64,000 nucleotides of DNA, from contig NZ_CP051677.1 of NCBI RefSeq assembly GCF_012849055.1, positions 5,347,001 to 5,411,000 on the forward strand. Direction: 5' to 3'. Every line of letters begins with the position of its first letter. Within the stretch, counting starts at the first letter, position 1. The DNA is from Spirosoma rhododendri (GTDB taxonomy: Bacteria > Bacteroidota > Bacteroidia > Cytophagales > Spirosomataceae). The notes beneath the pieces are model-generated. The model searched no databases. It saw only the letters and a list, made by a program, of their open reading frames with translations, and was not told where the DNA came from. The translations under genes and the position numbers were made by a program. Shown here one piece after another: positions 1-8,383 of this stretch.

Positions 1-291
1 GAGCAACCCCGTCAGCACAGCGAAAGCACCGTATACTCCGCCCAGATAGATGAGCGGCCCAATCAGCAGCAGGATGTAATTGTTATGGATTCGGCTGTCG
101 TAGCCCCAGATATTTTCGTACAGTACCGGTCGTCCATCCAGCCAGCTACACGACGACTGAATGAAGATATACATGTCATTGAAGGTGTAATAGAGCGACT
201 GGAACCGGCCGATTTTAAAGCCAAAAAACAGTAGCAACAGTAGCGACGACAGCAAAACTGTTCGTCGCCAGTGGTACGCGGTAGGCATCAT
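1..291 (-). CDS. Integral membrane protein, N-terminal 97 residues (DUF2079-like)
   Basis: The gene runs off the left edge, so only its first 97 codons are visible. It opens with basic residues (HWRR) followed by a leucine-rich membrane helix at about residues 12-27, then a segment with YENIWGYDSRIHNN and a second hydrophobic stretch near residues 73-97. The order of a first helix, a loop with a tract like W..GRP.LYEN and an H-N-Y motif before a second helix resembles DUF2079 or related polytopic sugar-transferase-like membrane proteins; this is a weak family match. I chose the ATG at 291; the frame stays open upstream and an ATG at 360 would add 23 residues without hydrophobic character. Function unknown. 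Confidence 0.6.
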   Translation of the reverse strand, partial: MMPTAYHWRRTVLLSSLLLLLFFGFKIGRFQSLYYTFNDMYIFIQSSCSWLDGRPVLYENIWGYDSRIHNNYILLLIGPLIYLGGVYGAFAVLTGLL

Positions 292-448
292 TACTGGTAA
301 TGGTGTTGGTGCTGACGAATCCGGGCCGTAATCCCGTAAGTCAGACCGCAAACCTACCATGTTTTCATGAATTGTTAGGGCCGCAGGCTCATCCGGGACA
401 CGGTTCTGCCACCCAACTGCCTGCCAAAGTCGGACCAATCGACCCGAT

Positions 449-1243
449 TTAGTGCCAGCCGGGTTTAAGAATACCGCCCAGCTGCTCGTAGGGTACCGTT
501 ACTTCGATGGGGCCGAGCGCGTAGGCCGCGATTTCGTAGGGGTTGTAATAGAACGTTAGCCCTTTGCGGTCGATACCAATGTTGGCGGGCAGAAAAAATT
601 GACCGTCGCGCAGGAAGTAGCCCCGCTCTTCAAGGTTGTACTGCGGCAACAAGCCCTGATCCTTCCGGAAGGCCCGTTCCACGATCGTCAGCAACGCCGT
701 CGTATCGGAAACCATGTCGGTCAGCGCCAGCACATTGCCCGTCTGCCGGTCGAAGTTCATAAACATTACGTTGGTGTTGGGGTGGGCTCCACCGGTATAC
801 GCGTAATTTTCCATCCGCACCGTCAGCACTTTCTGACTGGTATACAGCGTGTCGAGCTTGGTGTCGAGGTCCCAGCAGCCCCCCATCCCGTTCATGTCTG
901 CCATCACCTGCTGGTAATCGGCCAGAAACAGATTACCCGCTTTCGCCAGATCCATACGCGCATCGGGGTGGCCCGCCAGCGACGCACTATCGAGCCAGCT
1001 CGTAACGCTGCCCACGCTCAACAATTTCAGGCTGTCGTTGATACGCTTGCCCGCGTCGGACTCGTCGGCCAGCTGAAAATACGATACCGATACGTCAATG
1101 CCTTTGTTGGTTATCGTGTCGCAGTGATACGGGCTGTCGAGCGTGTACTGCTGTCGGTCGAGTTTGGGTGGCCCGGAGGGGGTAGTTGTACAGGCGGTCA
1201 GAAAGAGGAAACACCCCGGTACCAGGTAAAAAAGCGTACGCAT
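449..1243 (-). CDS. DUF3298-family lipoprotein
   Basis: Predicted lipoprotein of 264 residues. Starting at the ATG at 1243 gives a clean lipoprotein signal peptide (MRTLFYLV...FLTAC) with the lipidated cysteine near residue 18; the upstream ATG at 1291 would put 16 charged residues before it. The mature part has the usual architecture of the DUF3298/RsiV-type fold: a long alpha/beta N-terminal part with ENYAYTGGAHPN in the middle and a C-terminal DUF3298 segment with YNPYEIAAYALG and a final VTVPYEQL strand. Such proteins are anchored in the envelope; some Gram-positive relatives bind lysozyme, but no role is established for this branch. It stands between a membrane protein and a LytTR regulator with no clear operon partner. 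Confidence 0.85.
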   Translation of the reverse strand: MRTLFYLVPGCFLFLTACTTTPSGPPKLDRQQYTLDSPYHCDTITNKGIDVSVSYFQLADESDAGKRINDSLKLLSVGSVTSWLDSASLAGHPDARMDLAKAGNLFLADYQQVMADMNGMGGCWDLDTKLDTLYTSQKVLTVRMENYAYTGGAHPNTNVMFMNFDRQTGNVLALTDMVSDTTALLTIVERAFRKDQGLLPQYNLEERGYFLRDGQFFLPANIGIDRKGLTFYYNPYEIAAYALGPIEVTVPYEQLGGILKPGWH

Positions 1244-1340
1244 ACTGTCGGTAGAAAGCGACACCAGCCGACGAGGTCGGCTATCCATCAACGAGAGAGA
1301 GAAAAGGCCGTCGATTCGCTGTGCTGCGCCGACCGGCCCT

Positions 1341-2077
1341 CTACAAACTTAACAAATCTTTAAACCGAATAGCCTGCCGCCGACTAATTTCAATTTTATC
1401 GCCCCCGCGCAGCGTCACCAATAGCCCACCGCTGAACCAGGGCTCGATTTTCTCGATCCATTGCAGGTTGATAATGTGTTTGCGGTTGGCGCGGAAAAAC
1501 GTAGCCGGGTCGAGCCGGTCTTCCAGCGCATTGAGCGATTTGAGCACCAGCGGTTTCTGATCGTCGAAATACAGCCGGACGTAGTTGCCCATTGACTCAA
1601 ACAGCCGCACCTTGCCGAGCTTGACGAACCAGCATTTTTCGCCGTCTTTTACGAATACCTGATCGGCTTCGCCCAGTGCTTTGTGCCCCCCTGCCCGGCT
1701 GGTGTCGCAGCCGGTTCGCCGACGTGCAGCTCTTCTTCGATGCGGTGAATAGCCTCCGACAGCCGCGCCAGTTCGACGGGTTTGAGCAGGTAATCGAGCG
1801 CGTTGAACTCGAAAGCTTTGATGGCGTATTCGTCGTAAGCGGTCGTAAACACCACTTCCGGCGCTTTCCCTTCGATAGACTGTAGCAGTTCAAACCCGTT
1901 TTTGCCCGGCATCTGAATATCCAGAAACAGCAGATCAGGCTCAAGTTCGTCGATCATGGGCAAGGCTTCGTCGGCATTGGCCGCTTCGCCTACGATCTGA
2001 ATTTTGGGAAAGTTTTCCAGCAGTCGGCGGAGTTCATTGCGCGCCAGCCGTTCGTCGTCAACGATAAGTGTTTTCAT
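1341..2077 (-). CDS. LytTR-family response regulator, interrupted by a one-base frameshift
   Basis: Response regulator with an N-terminal receiver (VDDERLARNE acidic pair, LLFLDIQMPG phosphorylation site, TTAYDEYA and LLKPVE) and a C-terminal LytTR DNA-binding domain (FFRANRKHIINL, RRQAIRFKDLL). The two halves are in different frames: the receiver frame stops at about 1649 while the LytTR frame is open upstream through KALGEADQVFVKDGEKCWF. Adding one base to the run of six C at 1686-1691 joins them into a normal 245-residue protein, and the span is 3n-1 long. Its partner kinase lies just upstream (2166-3242). I treat it as one gene with a probable sequence error; a recent true frameshift is the alternative. 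Confidence 0.85.
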
Positions 2078-2095
2078 GAATGTTGGTTTAACGTT

Positions 2096-2172
2096 TAGCG
2101 TTCAAGGCTTGACGTGTAAGGTTTAAAGTTGACGTTGGCGAACCTTGAACCTTATACGCTAAACCTTAAACT
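2096..2172. repeat. Imperfect inverted repeat between kinase and regulator
   Basis: The 88-base gap between the sensor kinase and its regulator is almost filled by an imperfect palindrome. The left half reads gtttaacgtttagcgttcaagg and the right half, on the other strand, gtttaaggtttagcgt..ggttcaagg, with a few unpaired bases. The same gttcaaggtt core recurs in an inverted repeat at 53862-53928, so it belongs to a dispersed family rather than being a plain terminator. No T-tract follows. Confidence 0.6.
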
Positions 2173-3242
2173 CCCTTCTGAACTGCCTCCCGTCGGCGGA
2201 AGATGGTGTCGGATTGAATGGGGATGATGATGTCGGCACGGACGATGTTGTCGTCTTCCTGCCCAATGCTGAACCGGGCGTCGGGGCCGTACAGCAGTTC
2301 GAGCCGTTGGGTGGTGTTGGCCAGTCCGAAGCCGCCGGATGCTTCCTTGTCGCCCAGCACGCCCGTATTACGGATAACCAGATGCAGCTTTTCGTTGTCG
2401 AGTTGCGAGGTTACGTCCACAAATCCACCACTGACCGCTTTCGAGACGCCGTGCTTGATCGCGTTTTCAACCAGCGTTTGCAGCATCATCGGCGGCACCT
2501 GCCAGAACAGCGTGCGCGGGTCGAGTTCGATATGCGATTGCAGCCGCTCTTCGTAGCGCACTTTCTCCAGCGACAGGTAATCTTCGACGGTTTTGATTTC
2601 TTCGCGCAGTTCAACGGTTTTGCGCCGGTCGGCCAGCAGCGAATTGCGGAGCAGGTTGGATAGCTGCGTGATACCCTGCTGCGCCTTCGTCGGATTTTCG
2701 TAGACCAGCGCCCGGATACTGTTGAGCGCGTTGAACATAAAGTGCGGATTCAGTTGCGACCGCAGCACTTTGGCTTCGGTATCGCGGATGCTGGTTTTCA
2801 ACAGAATCTGCTCGATTTCAGCATCCCGCGTCCGTTCGACGTAGTGGTAGACCGTGTAACTGAGTACCCAGGCCAGCATGGTTTTGCCCCAGGTCATGAT
2901 ATAGCCCATGACAATCCAGGGTTCGTCGACAAAGTAGGTGGGTACGATCAGCCGGTCGATGGGCAGGTTTACGGCAGTCATGATGAGCGCCAGCACAAAC
3001 ACCGACAGCAGTACGCGGGGAGCCAGTTGCAGAAACGGTAACCGCACCCAGTTGAGCCGCCGGATCATCAGCCGGTACAGGTGCGTCAGCGAGATACCCA
3101 AGCCGATATTGGCGATGGCGAGGTACAGAGCGTTAGGGTCGAAGCCTTCCTGAAACAGATAAGCCAGATACTCGACCAGGATGAGACTCGTCCAGCCAAA
3201 AATCTGACAAACCCAGTAAACCCTTCGTTTCGACATCCCCAT
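2166..3242 (-). CDS. LytS/YehU-type sensor histidine kinase
   Basis: Membrane histidine kinase of 358 residues, the partner of the LytTR regulator downstream. Four hydrophobic segments fill residues 10-140 (two ending near 55, one near 85-105, one near 120-140), so the sensor part is membrane-embedded with little periplasmic domain. Then follow a short coiled region, the His_kinase domain with the phospho-accepting histidine in RSQLNPHFMFNALNSI, and a HATPase domain with LVENAIKHGV (N box) and GGFGLANTTQRL (G box). This subfamily phosphorylates LytTR regulators. Start taken at the ATG at 3242; a second ATG two codons later is possible. The signal is unknown. Confidence 0.9.
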   Translation of the reverse strand: MGMSKRRVYWVCQIFGWTSLILVEYLAYLFQEGFDPNALYLAIANIGLGISLTHLYRLMIRRLNWVRLPFLQLAPRVLLSVFVLALIMTAVNLPIDRLIVPTYFVDEPWIVMGYIMTWGKTMLAWVLSYTVYHYVERTRDAEIEQILLKTSIRDTEAKVLRSQLNPHFMFNALNSIRALVYENPTKAQQGITQLSNLLRNSLLADRRKTVELREEIKTVEDYLSLEKVRYEERLQSHIELDPRTLFWQVPPMMLQTLVENAIKHGVSKAVSGGFVDVTSQLDNEKLHLVIRNTGVLGDKEASGGFGLANTTQRLELLYGPDARFSIGQEDDNIVRADIIIPIQSDTIFRRREAVQKGV

Positions 3243-3378
3243 CTATACGCGCCCCTTCTTGTCTAAAAACGAATGTACGTCGATCCCTGCCGGATCGTCG
3301 TCGGTTTTTACAGTAGTGGAAAAATAAGGGTAAGAAAGGAAATATACGTCGAGGGAAGGAACATCCCCCGACAGCCGA

Positions 3379-4013
3379 TCATTGCATCGCCAGCGACAGC
3401 AGGTGCGCCGTATCGTTGGCCAGTTCGATCGTAAAGGTCTGCGTATCGTAGTCGTAGTGCAGCAGATACAAACACAGGTTGCTGTGCTCGAACTGATCCA
3501 TATCTGATAGGGGTCTGCCCATCAGCCAGCAAAGCAGAATCCGGATAGCACGCCCGTGCATGGCAATCAGCACGGGGTTTTCGTCGGTATGCGACAGAAT
3601 TACGGCCATGGCCTCGCGCTGCCGGGCCGCCACCTGATCCGGGCTTTCGCCCCATCGGTCGTGCGGGCCGTGTTGCCCGATGCCCACGCGCTGGTGAGGC
3701 TGTGGTAGTATTCGTCGTCGTTGTTGCCGGGCGCACGGCCTTCCATTATCCCCCAGCTGATCTCGTTGAGGCCCGTCAGCTTCTCGTAGGGAATACCGAG
3801 GTTGATGAATGGCTCGGCAGTTTGAAAGGTGCGCTTCAGACCAGAAATGTAGATTTTCTGGAACGGCACGTGCTGGTAGGTGTCAAAAAAAGCCTGCGCC
3901 TGCGCCCGCCCCATCCCATTCAGATCGGAGTCGACACCGCTGCCCTGCACCACACCCCGGCGGTTAAAATCGGTTTCGCCGTGGCGAATCAGGTAGATCG
4001 TTTTTTGCTGCAA
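3379..4013 (-). CDS. Histidine phosphatase (phosphoglycerate mutase-like), one-base frameshift
   Basis: Histidine phosphatase superfamily enzyme, 211 residues once repaired. The N-terminal RHGETDFNRRG holds the catalytic histidine; the C-terminal half, in another frame, holds GESPDQVAARQ and the second catalytic histidine in VLIAMHGRAIR. The frames are joined by one extra base in the run of four C at 3650-3653, giving TTDGGESPDQV, the usual sequence at this place. The start is likely the TTG at 4013 (MQQKTIYLIRHGE), just after a TAGTTTTG promoter element at 4047-4054; no ATG fits better. Substrate cannot be told from the sequence. It is divergent from the thioesterase gene. Confidence 0.8.
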
Positions 4014-4046
4014 GACCGTAATTTTGTCAATCCCGAAAATCGGGTG

Positions 4047-4054
4047 CAAAACTA
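4047..4054 (-). promoter_or_regulatory. Possible -7 element of the phosphatase gene
   Basis: TAGTTTTG on the minus strand matches the Bacteroidota -7 consensus TAnnTTTG and lies 33 bases before the proposed TTG start at 4013. No good TTG -33 element is found at the usual 19-base spacing, so the call is tentative. Confidence 0.4.
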
Positions 4055-4071
4055 CGCAAAAACCCACCTTT

Positions 4072-4488
4072 ATGAAAGCTGGCTTCGATCTGAGTTCCCT
4101 CCAATTTGCCGATGTCGACACGATTACCAAGCATATCGGCATCGAGTTTGTCGAAGCTGGCGAAGGCTATCTGATTGCCCGGATGCCCGTCGATGGGCGG
4201 ACCCATCAGCCCTTTGGCATATTGCACGGCGGGGCATCGGTCGTGCTGGCCGAATCGCTGGGCAGCGTGGCATCCTGGATGCTGCTCGATGATCCCACGA
4301 AGCAACGTGCCGTAGGGCTGGAAATCAACGCCAACCACCTGCGGGCCGTGCGGTCGGGCTGGGTTTATGGCCGTTGCACCCCCATCCACACCGGCCGCAC
4401 AACCCACGTCTGGGACATCCGTATCACCGATGAGCAGGGTAAACTCGTCTGTATCAGCCGCCTGACCGTCGCAATTATCAGTGTGTAA
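4072..4488 (+). CDS. Hotdog-fold acyl-CoA thioesterase (PaaI/MenI type)
   Basis: Hotdog thioesterase of 138 residues. The motif PFGILHGGASVVLAES is the PaaI/YdiI signature: the HGG loop binds the thioester and the following glutamate (AES) is the likely catalytic acid. In this family YdiI/MenI hydrolyses 1,4-dihydroxy-2-naphthoyl-CoA in menaquinone synthesis. Isochorismate synthase lies two genes downstream on the same strand, which supports that role by context, though the family also has broad-range esterases. Start at the ATG at 4072; the upstream in-frame ATG at 4024 overlaps the divergent gene's promoter and adds no conserved sequence. Confidence 0.85.
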   Translation: MKAGFDLSSLQFADVDTITKHIGIEFVEAGEGYLIARMPVDGRTHQPFGILHGGASVVLAESLGSVASWMLLDDPTKQRAVGLEINANHLRAVRSGWVYGRCTPIHTGRTTHVWDIRITDEQGKLVCISRLTVAIISV

Positions 4489-4520
4489 ATCGTTGTATGT
4501 TTGCCTGAAATAGTCTGGCT

Positions 4521-4844
4521 ATGAATTCACTCGCGTCAACAGTCGGCCACGAGCTGAAGGTTGCTCTCCGGCAGTTGTACGGACCCCAATTCCGCGATCT
4601 GATCTTGTTTGGCTCCTATACCCGGAACACCTTTCACGACGAGTCAGACGTCGATTTCGCCGTGGTACTACAGGACGACGCGTTCTCGGCATCAGCGGAA
4701 ATTCTGCGTATCACGCCGTACAGCACGGAAATAGGCATTCGTCATCATGTTGCGGTGTCGATACTCCCCGTTTCGTCGCACAAACTTCAGCAGTCAGCCT
4801 TTCCGGTGTATCAGGCGATACGTACGGAAGGTATTCATATCTGA
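4521..4844 (+). CDS. Nucleotidyltransferase-domain protein (MNT type), no HEPN partner
   Basis: Small protein of 107 residues with the minimal nucleotidyltransferase signature: LFGSYTRNTFHDESDVDFAVV, that is GS then D-x-D metal ligands. Such MNT proteins usually act as antitoxins that AMPylate a HEPN RNase toxin encoded next to them. Here the next 190 bases have no HEPN reading frame and the following gene is isochorismate synthase, so the domain stands alone. It begins 32 bases after the thioesterase and may be co-transcribed. Either an orphan antitoxin or a solo nucleotidyltransferase; target unknown. Confidence 0.8.
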   Translation: MNSLASTVGHELKVALRQLYGPQFRDLILFGSYTRNTFHDESDVDFAVVLQDDAFSASAEILRITPYSTEIGIRHHVAVSILPVSSHKLQQSAFPVYQAIRTEGIHI

Positions 4845-5036
4845 TATGGCGGGGCCGCAACTACTATCTGGAACGAATCCGTCGTCCCCGACAGCAGGAT
4901 GCTGCCGGGGACAACGTAACTGGCCAGTTCATCTGACAAACTACAGCGGGTATTTGTAAGAAATAACCAGTTTCCGCACAAAAACGCGGCACATACTGTT
5001 ACCCTATCAGTCGCCTGCTAACGGCGACCGTTTCGT

Positions 5037-6275
5037 ATGCAGGCCGACGTAACTACCAATACCTCCGTAACCAGCCAGCCCACCACGCTTGACCTTTGGG
5101 AAACCGCCCGTAGCCTGGGCTTACCGGCAGCGTTGTGGCGGTTACCCAATCAGCGCGACAAACACAGTATTGTTTCGTTTGAAGAAAGACTGCCCCACGT
5201 CGTAGTCGATCTCGACGAACTGCCCGCCGGGTTTGTCGTCAGCCGATTCGACAGTCAGGATGAGGGGCCCGATCAGCCCGCCCGGTCGCTGTTTCTGCGC
5301 GCCGACGTGCAGGCCGTTTTCCCGGAGCACGGCCCCGCCCAACTGACGTATGCTGCGGAACCACCCCGTGCGTTTCGCCAGTTGCTGGCCAAGTCGGTAA
5401 GGCGGTCGGCCACGCGCCCAAATCCAATAACGGTTCGGCCGGATACGCAGCACGAAGCCTACGTCGCCAGTGTGTCGCAGGCTGTCGACGCCATTCAGCA
5501 GGGCGACCTGCGGAAGGTGGTAATGTCGCGGACCAAGCAGGTCGATTTCGCCGATTTGCCGGATGCCGTGACGCTGTTCGACCGGCTTTGTATCAAGTAC
5601 CCTACAGCTTTTATATCCGCCGTTTCTATTCCCGAGCTGGGGCAAATCTGGCTGAGCGCCACCCCCGAACGGCTTATCAGTCAGCGGGCCGATGGTATCT
5701 TCGAGACAATGGCTCTTGCCGGTACGCAGTCGGCTACGCAGCCCGACGGCACACCAAAGCGTCCGGGCGAGGCTATGTGGTCGCAGAAAGAAATAGAAGA
5801 ACAGGCACTGGTTTGCCGATACATCATCGAGTGCTTCAAAAAGATCAGGCTGCGCGAATACGTAGAAGTGGGGCCTAAAACGATCGTTGCCGGCAACCTG
5901 ATGCACCTCAGTACCTGCTTCACCGTCGACATACAGGCGGTAAACTACCCCCAGCTGAGTACGGTGATGCTGCGATTGCTGCATCCAACTTCGGCGGTCT
6001 GCGGTGCCCCGCGCGGCCGGGCGATGGACTTTATTAAGCAACACGAACCCCACGACCGTGAACTCTACGCTGGTTTTCTCGGCCCCGTCAATTACCCGAT
6101 GAGTGAAGAGGGTCAGTCGAGCCAACTGTTTGTACACCTCCGCTGCATGAAGCTGGAAGGCAAGCTGGCGACGCTTTATGCCGGTGCAGGCCTGACGGAA
6201 GATTCGGTGCCGGAACGCGAATGGCAGGAAACCGAACTCAAATGCCAGACCCTGCTATCGGTGCTGGGCGATTAA
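5037..6275 (+). CDS. menF: Isochorismate synthase
   Basis: Chorismate-binding enzyme of 412 residues that isomerises chorismate to isochorismate, the first committed step of menaquinone (or a catechol siderophore). The C-terminal half carries the conserved blocks: LRKVVMSRTKQV, LSATPERLI, FETMALAGTQ, LHPTSAVCGAPRG and FLGPVNY, ending with YAGAGLTEDS. The N-terminal 130 residues are divergent, as usual. No siderophore genes lie near; the hotdog thioesterase upstream points to menaquinone. The start ATG at 5037 is the only one consistent with the family length (about 400). Cytoplasmic. Confidence 0.88.
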   Translation: MQADVTTNTSVTSQPTTLDLWETARSLGLPAALWRLPNQRDKHSIVSFEERLPHVVVDLDELPAGFVVSRFDSQDEGPDQPARSLFLRADVQAVFPEHGPAQLTYAAEPPRAFRQLLAKSVRRSATRPNPITVRPDTQHEAYVASVSQAVDAIQQGDLRKVVMSRTKQVDFADLPDAVTLFDRLCIKYPTAFISAVSIPELGQIWLSATPERLISQRADGIFETMALAGTQSATQPDGTPKRPGEAMWSQKEIEEQALVCRYIIECFKKIRLREYVEVGPKTIVAGNLMHLSTCFTVDIQAVNYPQLSTVMLRLLHPTSAVCGAPRGRAMDFIKQHEPHDRELYAGFLGPVNYPMSEEGQSSQLFVHLRCMKLEGKLATLYAGAGLTEDSVPEREWQETELKCQTLLSVLGD

Positions 6276-6297
6276 CAGACTAGTAGCGGCTAATCAA

Positions 6298-7206
6298 TCA
6301 AAATGCCGACGGTGACTTATCTACCCTGCGCGACTGCTCTTTAAATTCAGATGGCGGCACGCCGATTAGTTTTTTGAAGAACCGGCTGAAGTTCGACAAC
6401 TCGTCAAACCCAAGCTCATAGCTAATTTCTTTGGCTGATTTGTCCGTGAAGGTCAGCAAGCGTCGCGCTTCCAGTCCAAGTCGGTCATGGATAATTTGCA
6501 ACGGACTATCCTGTCCGTGCAACGTGAAAACGTTGGTAAGCGTTTTAGGTGACCTGTTGAGTTTATCAGCGTAAAAACCCACCTGATGTTGTTGGCGGTA
6601 GTTTTGCTCAACCAGCATTCGATACTGGCGAATCAGTTCCAGCCCTGAATCAGATAGCGTTTCTACAAGGTACTGAGTCTTTGCCAGCCGAGTCATCTTG
6701 ATAATCAATCGCTTGAGCAACATCCGAAGCATTTCGCCCTGAATGGTGTCGCGGGTACCAAACTCGTCGTTGAATACAACCAGCAGGGCCTCTAGTTTGG
6801 TCTGCTCGCTGCTTGTCAGGTGGAGAAACAGCGGCTCGGGCCGACCGTAGAACAGTAAACCTGAACACGACACTTCCCGGTCGTGGTCGATGATGCAATA
6901 AAACTCGCGGTCGAATTGCCAGGCTACGATGGTTTCGGCCCGCTCGAAACGAAATGTCTGATTCACGACCAACGGCAGCACCGTTTGGCTTGGCAACCAA
7001 TACGCCAGACCGTCGATGACAACACGCTGATCGGCTCCCGTATTCCAAACAACCGTCAGCAGCCGTTGCTGCCGACCGGTCTGTACCTGATCGGCGGCAG
7101 TAGTTTCATCGAAAAACTGGCGGTAGAAGCCCGCTTCATTTTCGATCAGTCGGATCGTTCCGTTGGTGGTGGGGTCGCGGTAGATGGCAAGCATAGGAAA
7201 CCTCAT
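6298..7206 (-). CDS. AraC-family transcriptional regulator
   Basis: AraC/XylS-type regulator of 302 residues. The N-terminal part (about 1-190) is a cupin-like sensing region rich in beta strands, and the C-terminal 100 residues hold the two helix-turn-helix units, with KEISYELGFDELSNFSRFF as the second and most conserved one, followed by the usual VPPSEFKEQ tail. It lies downstream of the AhpD-like gene on the same strand, separated by an inverted repeat at 7213-7278. It probably controls that neighbour or itself; the effector is unknown. An ATG at 7194 is an alternative start. Confidence 0.88.
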   Translation of the reverse strand: MRFPMLAIYRDPTTNGTIRLIENEAGFYRQFFDETTAADQVQTGRQQRLLTVVWNTGADQRVVIDGLAYWLPSQTVLPLVVNQTFRFERAETIVAWQFDREFYCIIDHDREVSCSGLLFYGRPEPLFLHLTSSEQTKLEALLVVFNDEFGTRDTIQGEMLRMLLKRLIIKMTRLAKTQYLVETLSDSGLELIRQYRMLVEQNYRQQHQVGFYADKLNRSPKTLTNVFTLHGQDSPLQIIHDRLGLEARRLLTFTDKSAKEISYELGFDELSNFSRFFKKLIGVPPSEFKEQSRRVDKSPSAF

Positions 7207-7212
7207 TAAGCC

Positions 7213-7278
7213 AGTAGCCGGGCCCTGCCCCCCGACCAGTCCTTGTGAACTACCGGTCGGGGGCAGGGTCCAGCTACT
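7213..7278. repeat. Inverted repeat between AhpD-like and AraC genes
   Basis: Arms of about 24 bases (7213-7237 and 7255-7278; gccctgccccccgacc against ggtcgggggcaggg) with two or three mismatches and a 17-base loop. It sits just after the stop of the AhpD-like gene and just before the AraC start. There is no T-tract, so attenuation between the two genes or a REP-like element are both possible. Confidence 0.6.
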
Positions 7279-7287
7279 GACGCTGTA

Positions 7288-7833
7288 CTAAGCCGCTGAT
7301 GCTTCAAGCTCGGCCGCCAGCGGCCAGTCGATCGCAACATCGGTTAGATTATGCAGGTAGTTAGCGGCTATTTTATCGCTCACCTGCAAAATTACGTCCA
7401 CCAGATTACCCTGATTATAACCAGCCGCATAGAACGCTTCCAGGTGTTCGGCTGCTACGCGGCCTTTATTTTCAGTTATATCTTTGGCCAGCACCACCAG
7501 GGCGTTCAATTTCAGGTCGGTGCTGCGACCAGCGCGAATGTTGAGCGTTTCTTCCTCCGAGAAGCCGTTCATTTTACCGATGGCAGTATGCGCACTCTGG
7601 CAGTAACGGCACCCATTTACCTCACTAACGACAAGGTTGACGGCTTCTTTCTCTTTGTTGTTAAGTGACGTTTTTGCACTCTGATAGGCGAGATAGCGGG
7701 GCAACGCGTTTTCGGAATGACCGAACGCAGCAAACAGATTGGGCACGAAACCAGCCATTTTTTGCAGACCGTCGAACGCTGTCTGAGTTGCAGGTGATAC
7801 CTGATCGCGGGTTGGAACTGTGAATTGTAGCAT
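7288..7833 (-). CDS. Carboxymuconolactone decarboxylase / AhpD-family protein
   Basis: All-alpha AhpD-like protein of 181 residues. The redox motif CRYCQSAH (about residues 75-82) is the E-x-n-C-x-x-C-x-x-x-H signature of peroxidase-type AhpD proteins, in which the two cysteines and the histidine reduce peroxides or a partner peroxiredoxin. The protein is closest in layout to the uncharacterised alkylhydroperoxidase subfamily with a long N-terminal helix region (FVPNLFAAFGHSE). Next to an AraC regulator, which suggests inducible expression under chemical or oxidative stress; that is inference. Confidence 0.88.
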   Translation of the reverse strand: MLQFTVPTRDQVSPATQTAFDGLQKMAGFVPNLFAAFGHSENALPRYLAYQSAKTSLNNKEKEAVNLVVSEVNGCRYCQSAHTAIGKMNGFSEEETLNIRAGRSTDLKLNALVVLAKDITENKGRVAAEHLEAFYAAGYNQGNLVDVILQVSDKIAANYLHNLTDVAIDWPLAAELEASAA

Positions 7834-8067
7834 GATAGTACTGAATTTTTGTGTGCTTTCTTAACGACACAAAATTCGTCGGCCAGCTCATCATCAACCA
7901 TACCGATTCTGCCCGGCAGTTTATCAATTTTGCCCGACAGACGTAATCAACACTGTCAACTAGTCCCTAACGCTCATTCGTTACTCACCCCGATAGTTGC
8001 CTGACTGTCTACAGATAGTTGAAGCAGTTTTTCCGCTTCCACCGATCTACCCAAGCCAATAGAGGCT

Positions 8068-8112
8068 AAAAAAAAACACGCCCCCCCGCTCCCATTTTGG
8101 GAGCGGGGGGCG
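8068..8112 (-). terminator. Rho-independent terminator after the 60-residue acidic protein
   Basis: GC-rich hairpin (cgccccccgctcccA / Tgggagcggggggcg) followed on the minus strand by nine or more U. It ends the small gene at 8134-8316. The arms contain runs of seven C and six G, places where base counts may be unreliable in this sequence. Confidence 0.9.
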
Positions 8113-8133
8113 TAAATGAAAGTACTGAGAGCA

Positions 8134-8316
8134 CTATTCGGCACCTTCAGCCGGATCGTTGGGTGCCCGCGACCCACCGGGTGCGGTACGACCACCGTCC
8201 TGACTAGCTGCTGACGATTGAGTTTCCGAATCGGGGGCAGTGCCGTCTGGTCCGTCGTTCGTCGATGCAGGGGCTACCTTTTCCTGTTCTGTGGCGTCTT
8301 TTTCCTCAGGTGACAT
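8134..8316 (-). CDS. Small disordered acidic protein
   Basis: Sixty residues, no recognised domain, made almost entirely of E, D, S, T, A, G, P and Q with no hydrophobic core, so it should be disordered. Support as a gene comes from the strong terminator just downstream and from an ATG with a clear upstream gap. It lies next to another very acidic small protein on the same strand. Function unknown; such proteins are often highly expressed in this group but I cannot assign a role. Confidence 0.55.
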   Translation of the reverse strand: MSPEEKDATEQEKVAPASTNDGPDGTAPDSETQSSAASQDGGRTAPGGSRAPNDPAEGAE

Positions 8317-8383
8317 AATTCGTTTCGATTGGTTAACCGATAAACGACGAAACCGCTGGGATGTTCAGCTTCGGTCCGGTTGA

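Noticed and set aside
5142..6137. 331-residue open frame antisense to isochorismate synthase
   Set aside because: Shadow frame with low-quality composition (many R, Q, H) and no motif.
7974..8195. 73-residue minus-strand frame overlapping the acidic 60-residue gene
   Set aside because: Covers the terminator hairpin; out of frame with the better-supported gene.
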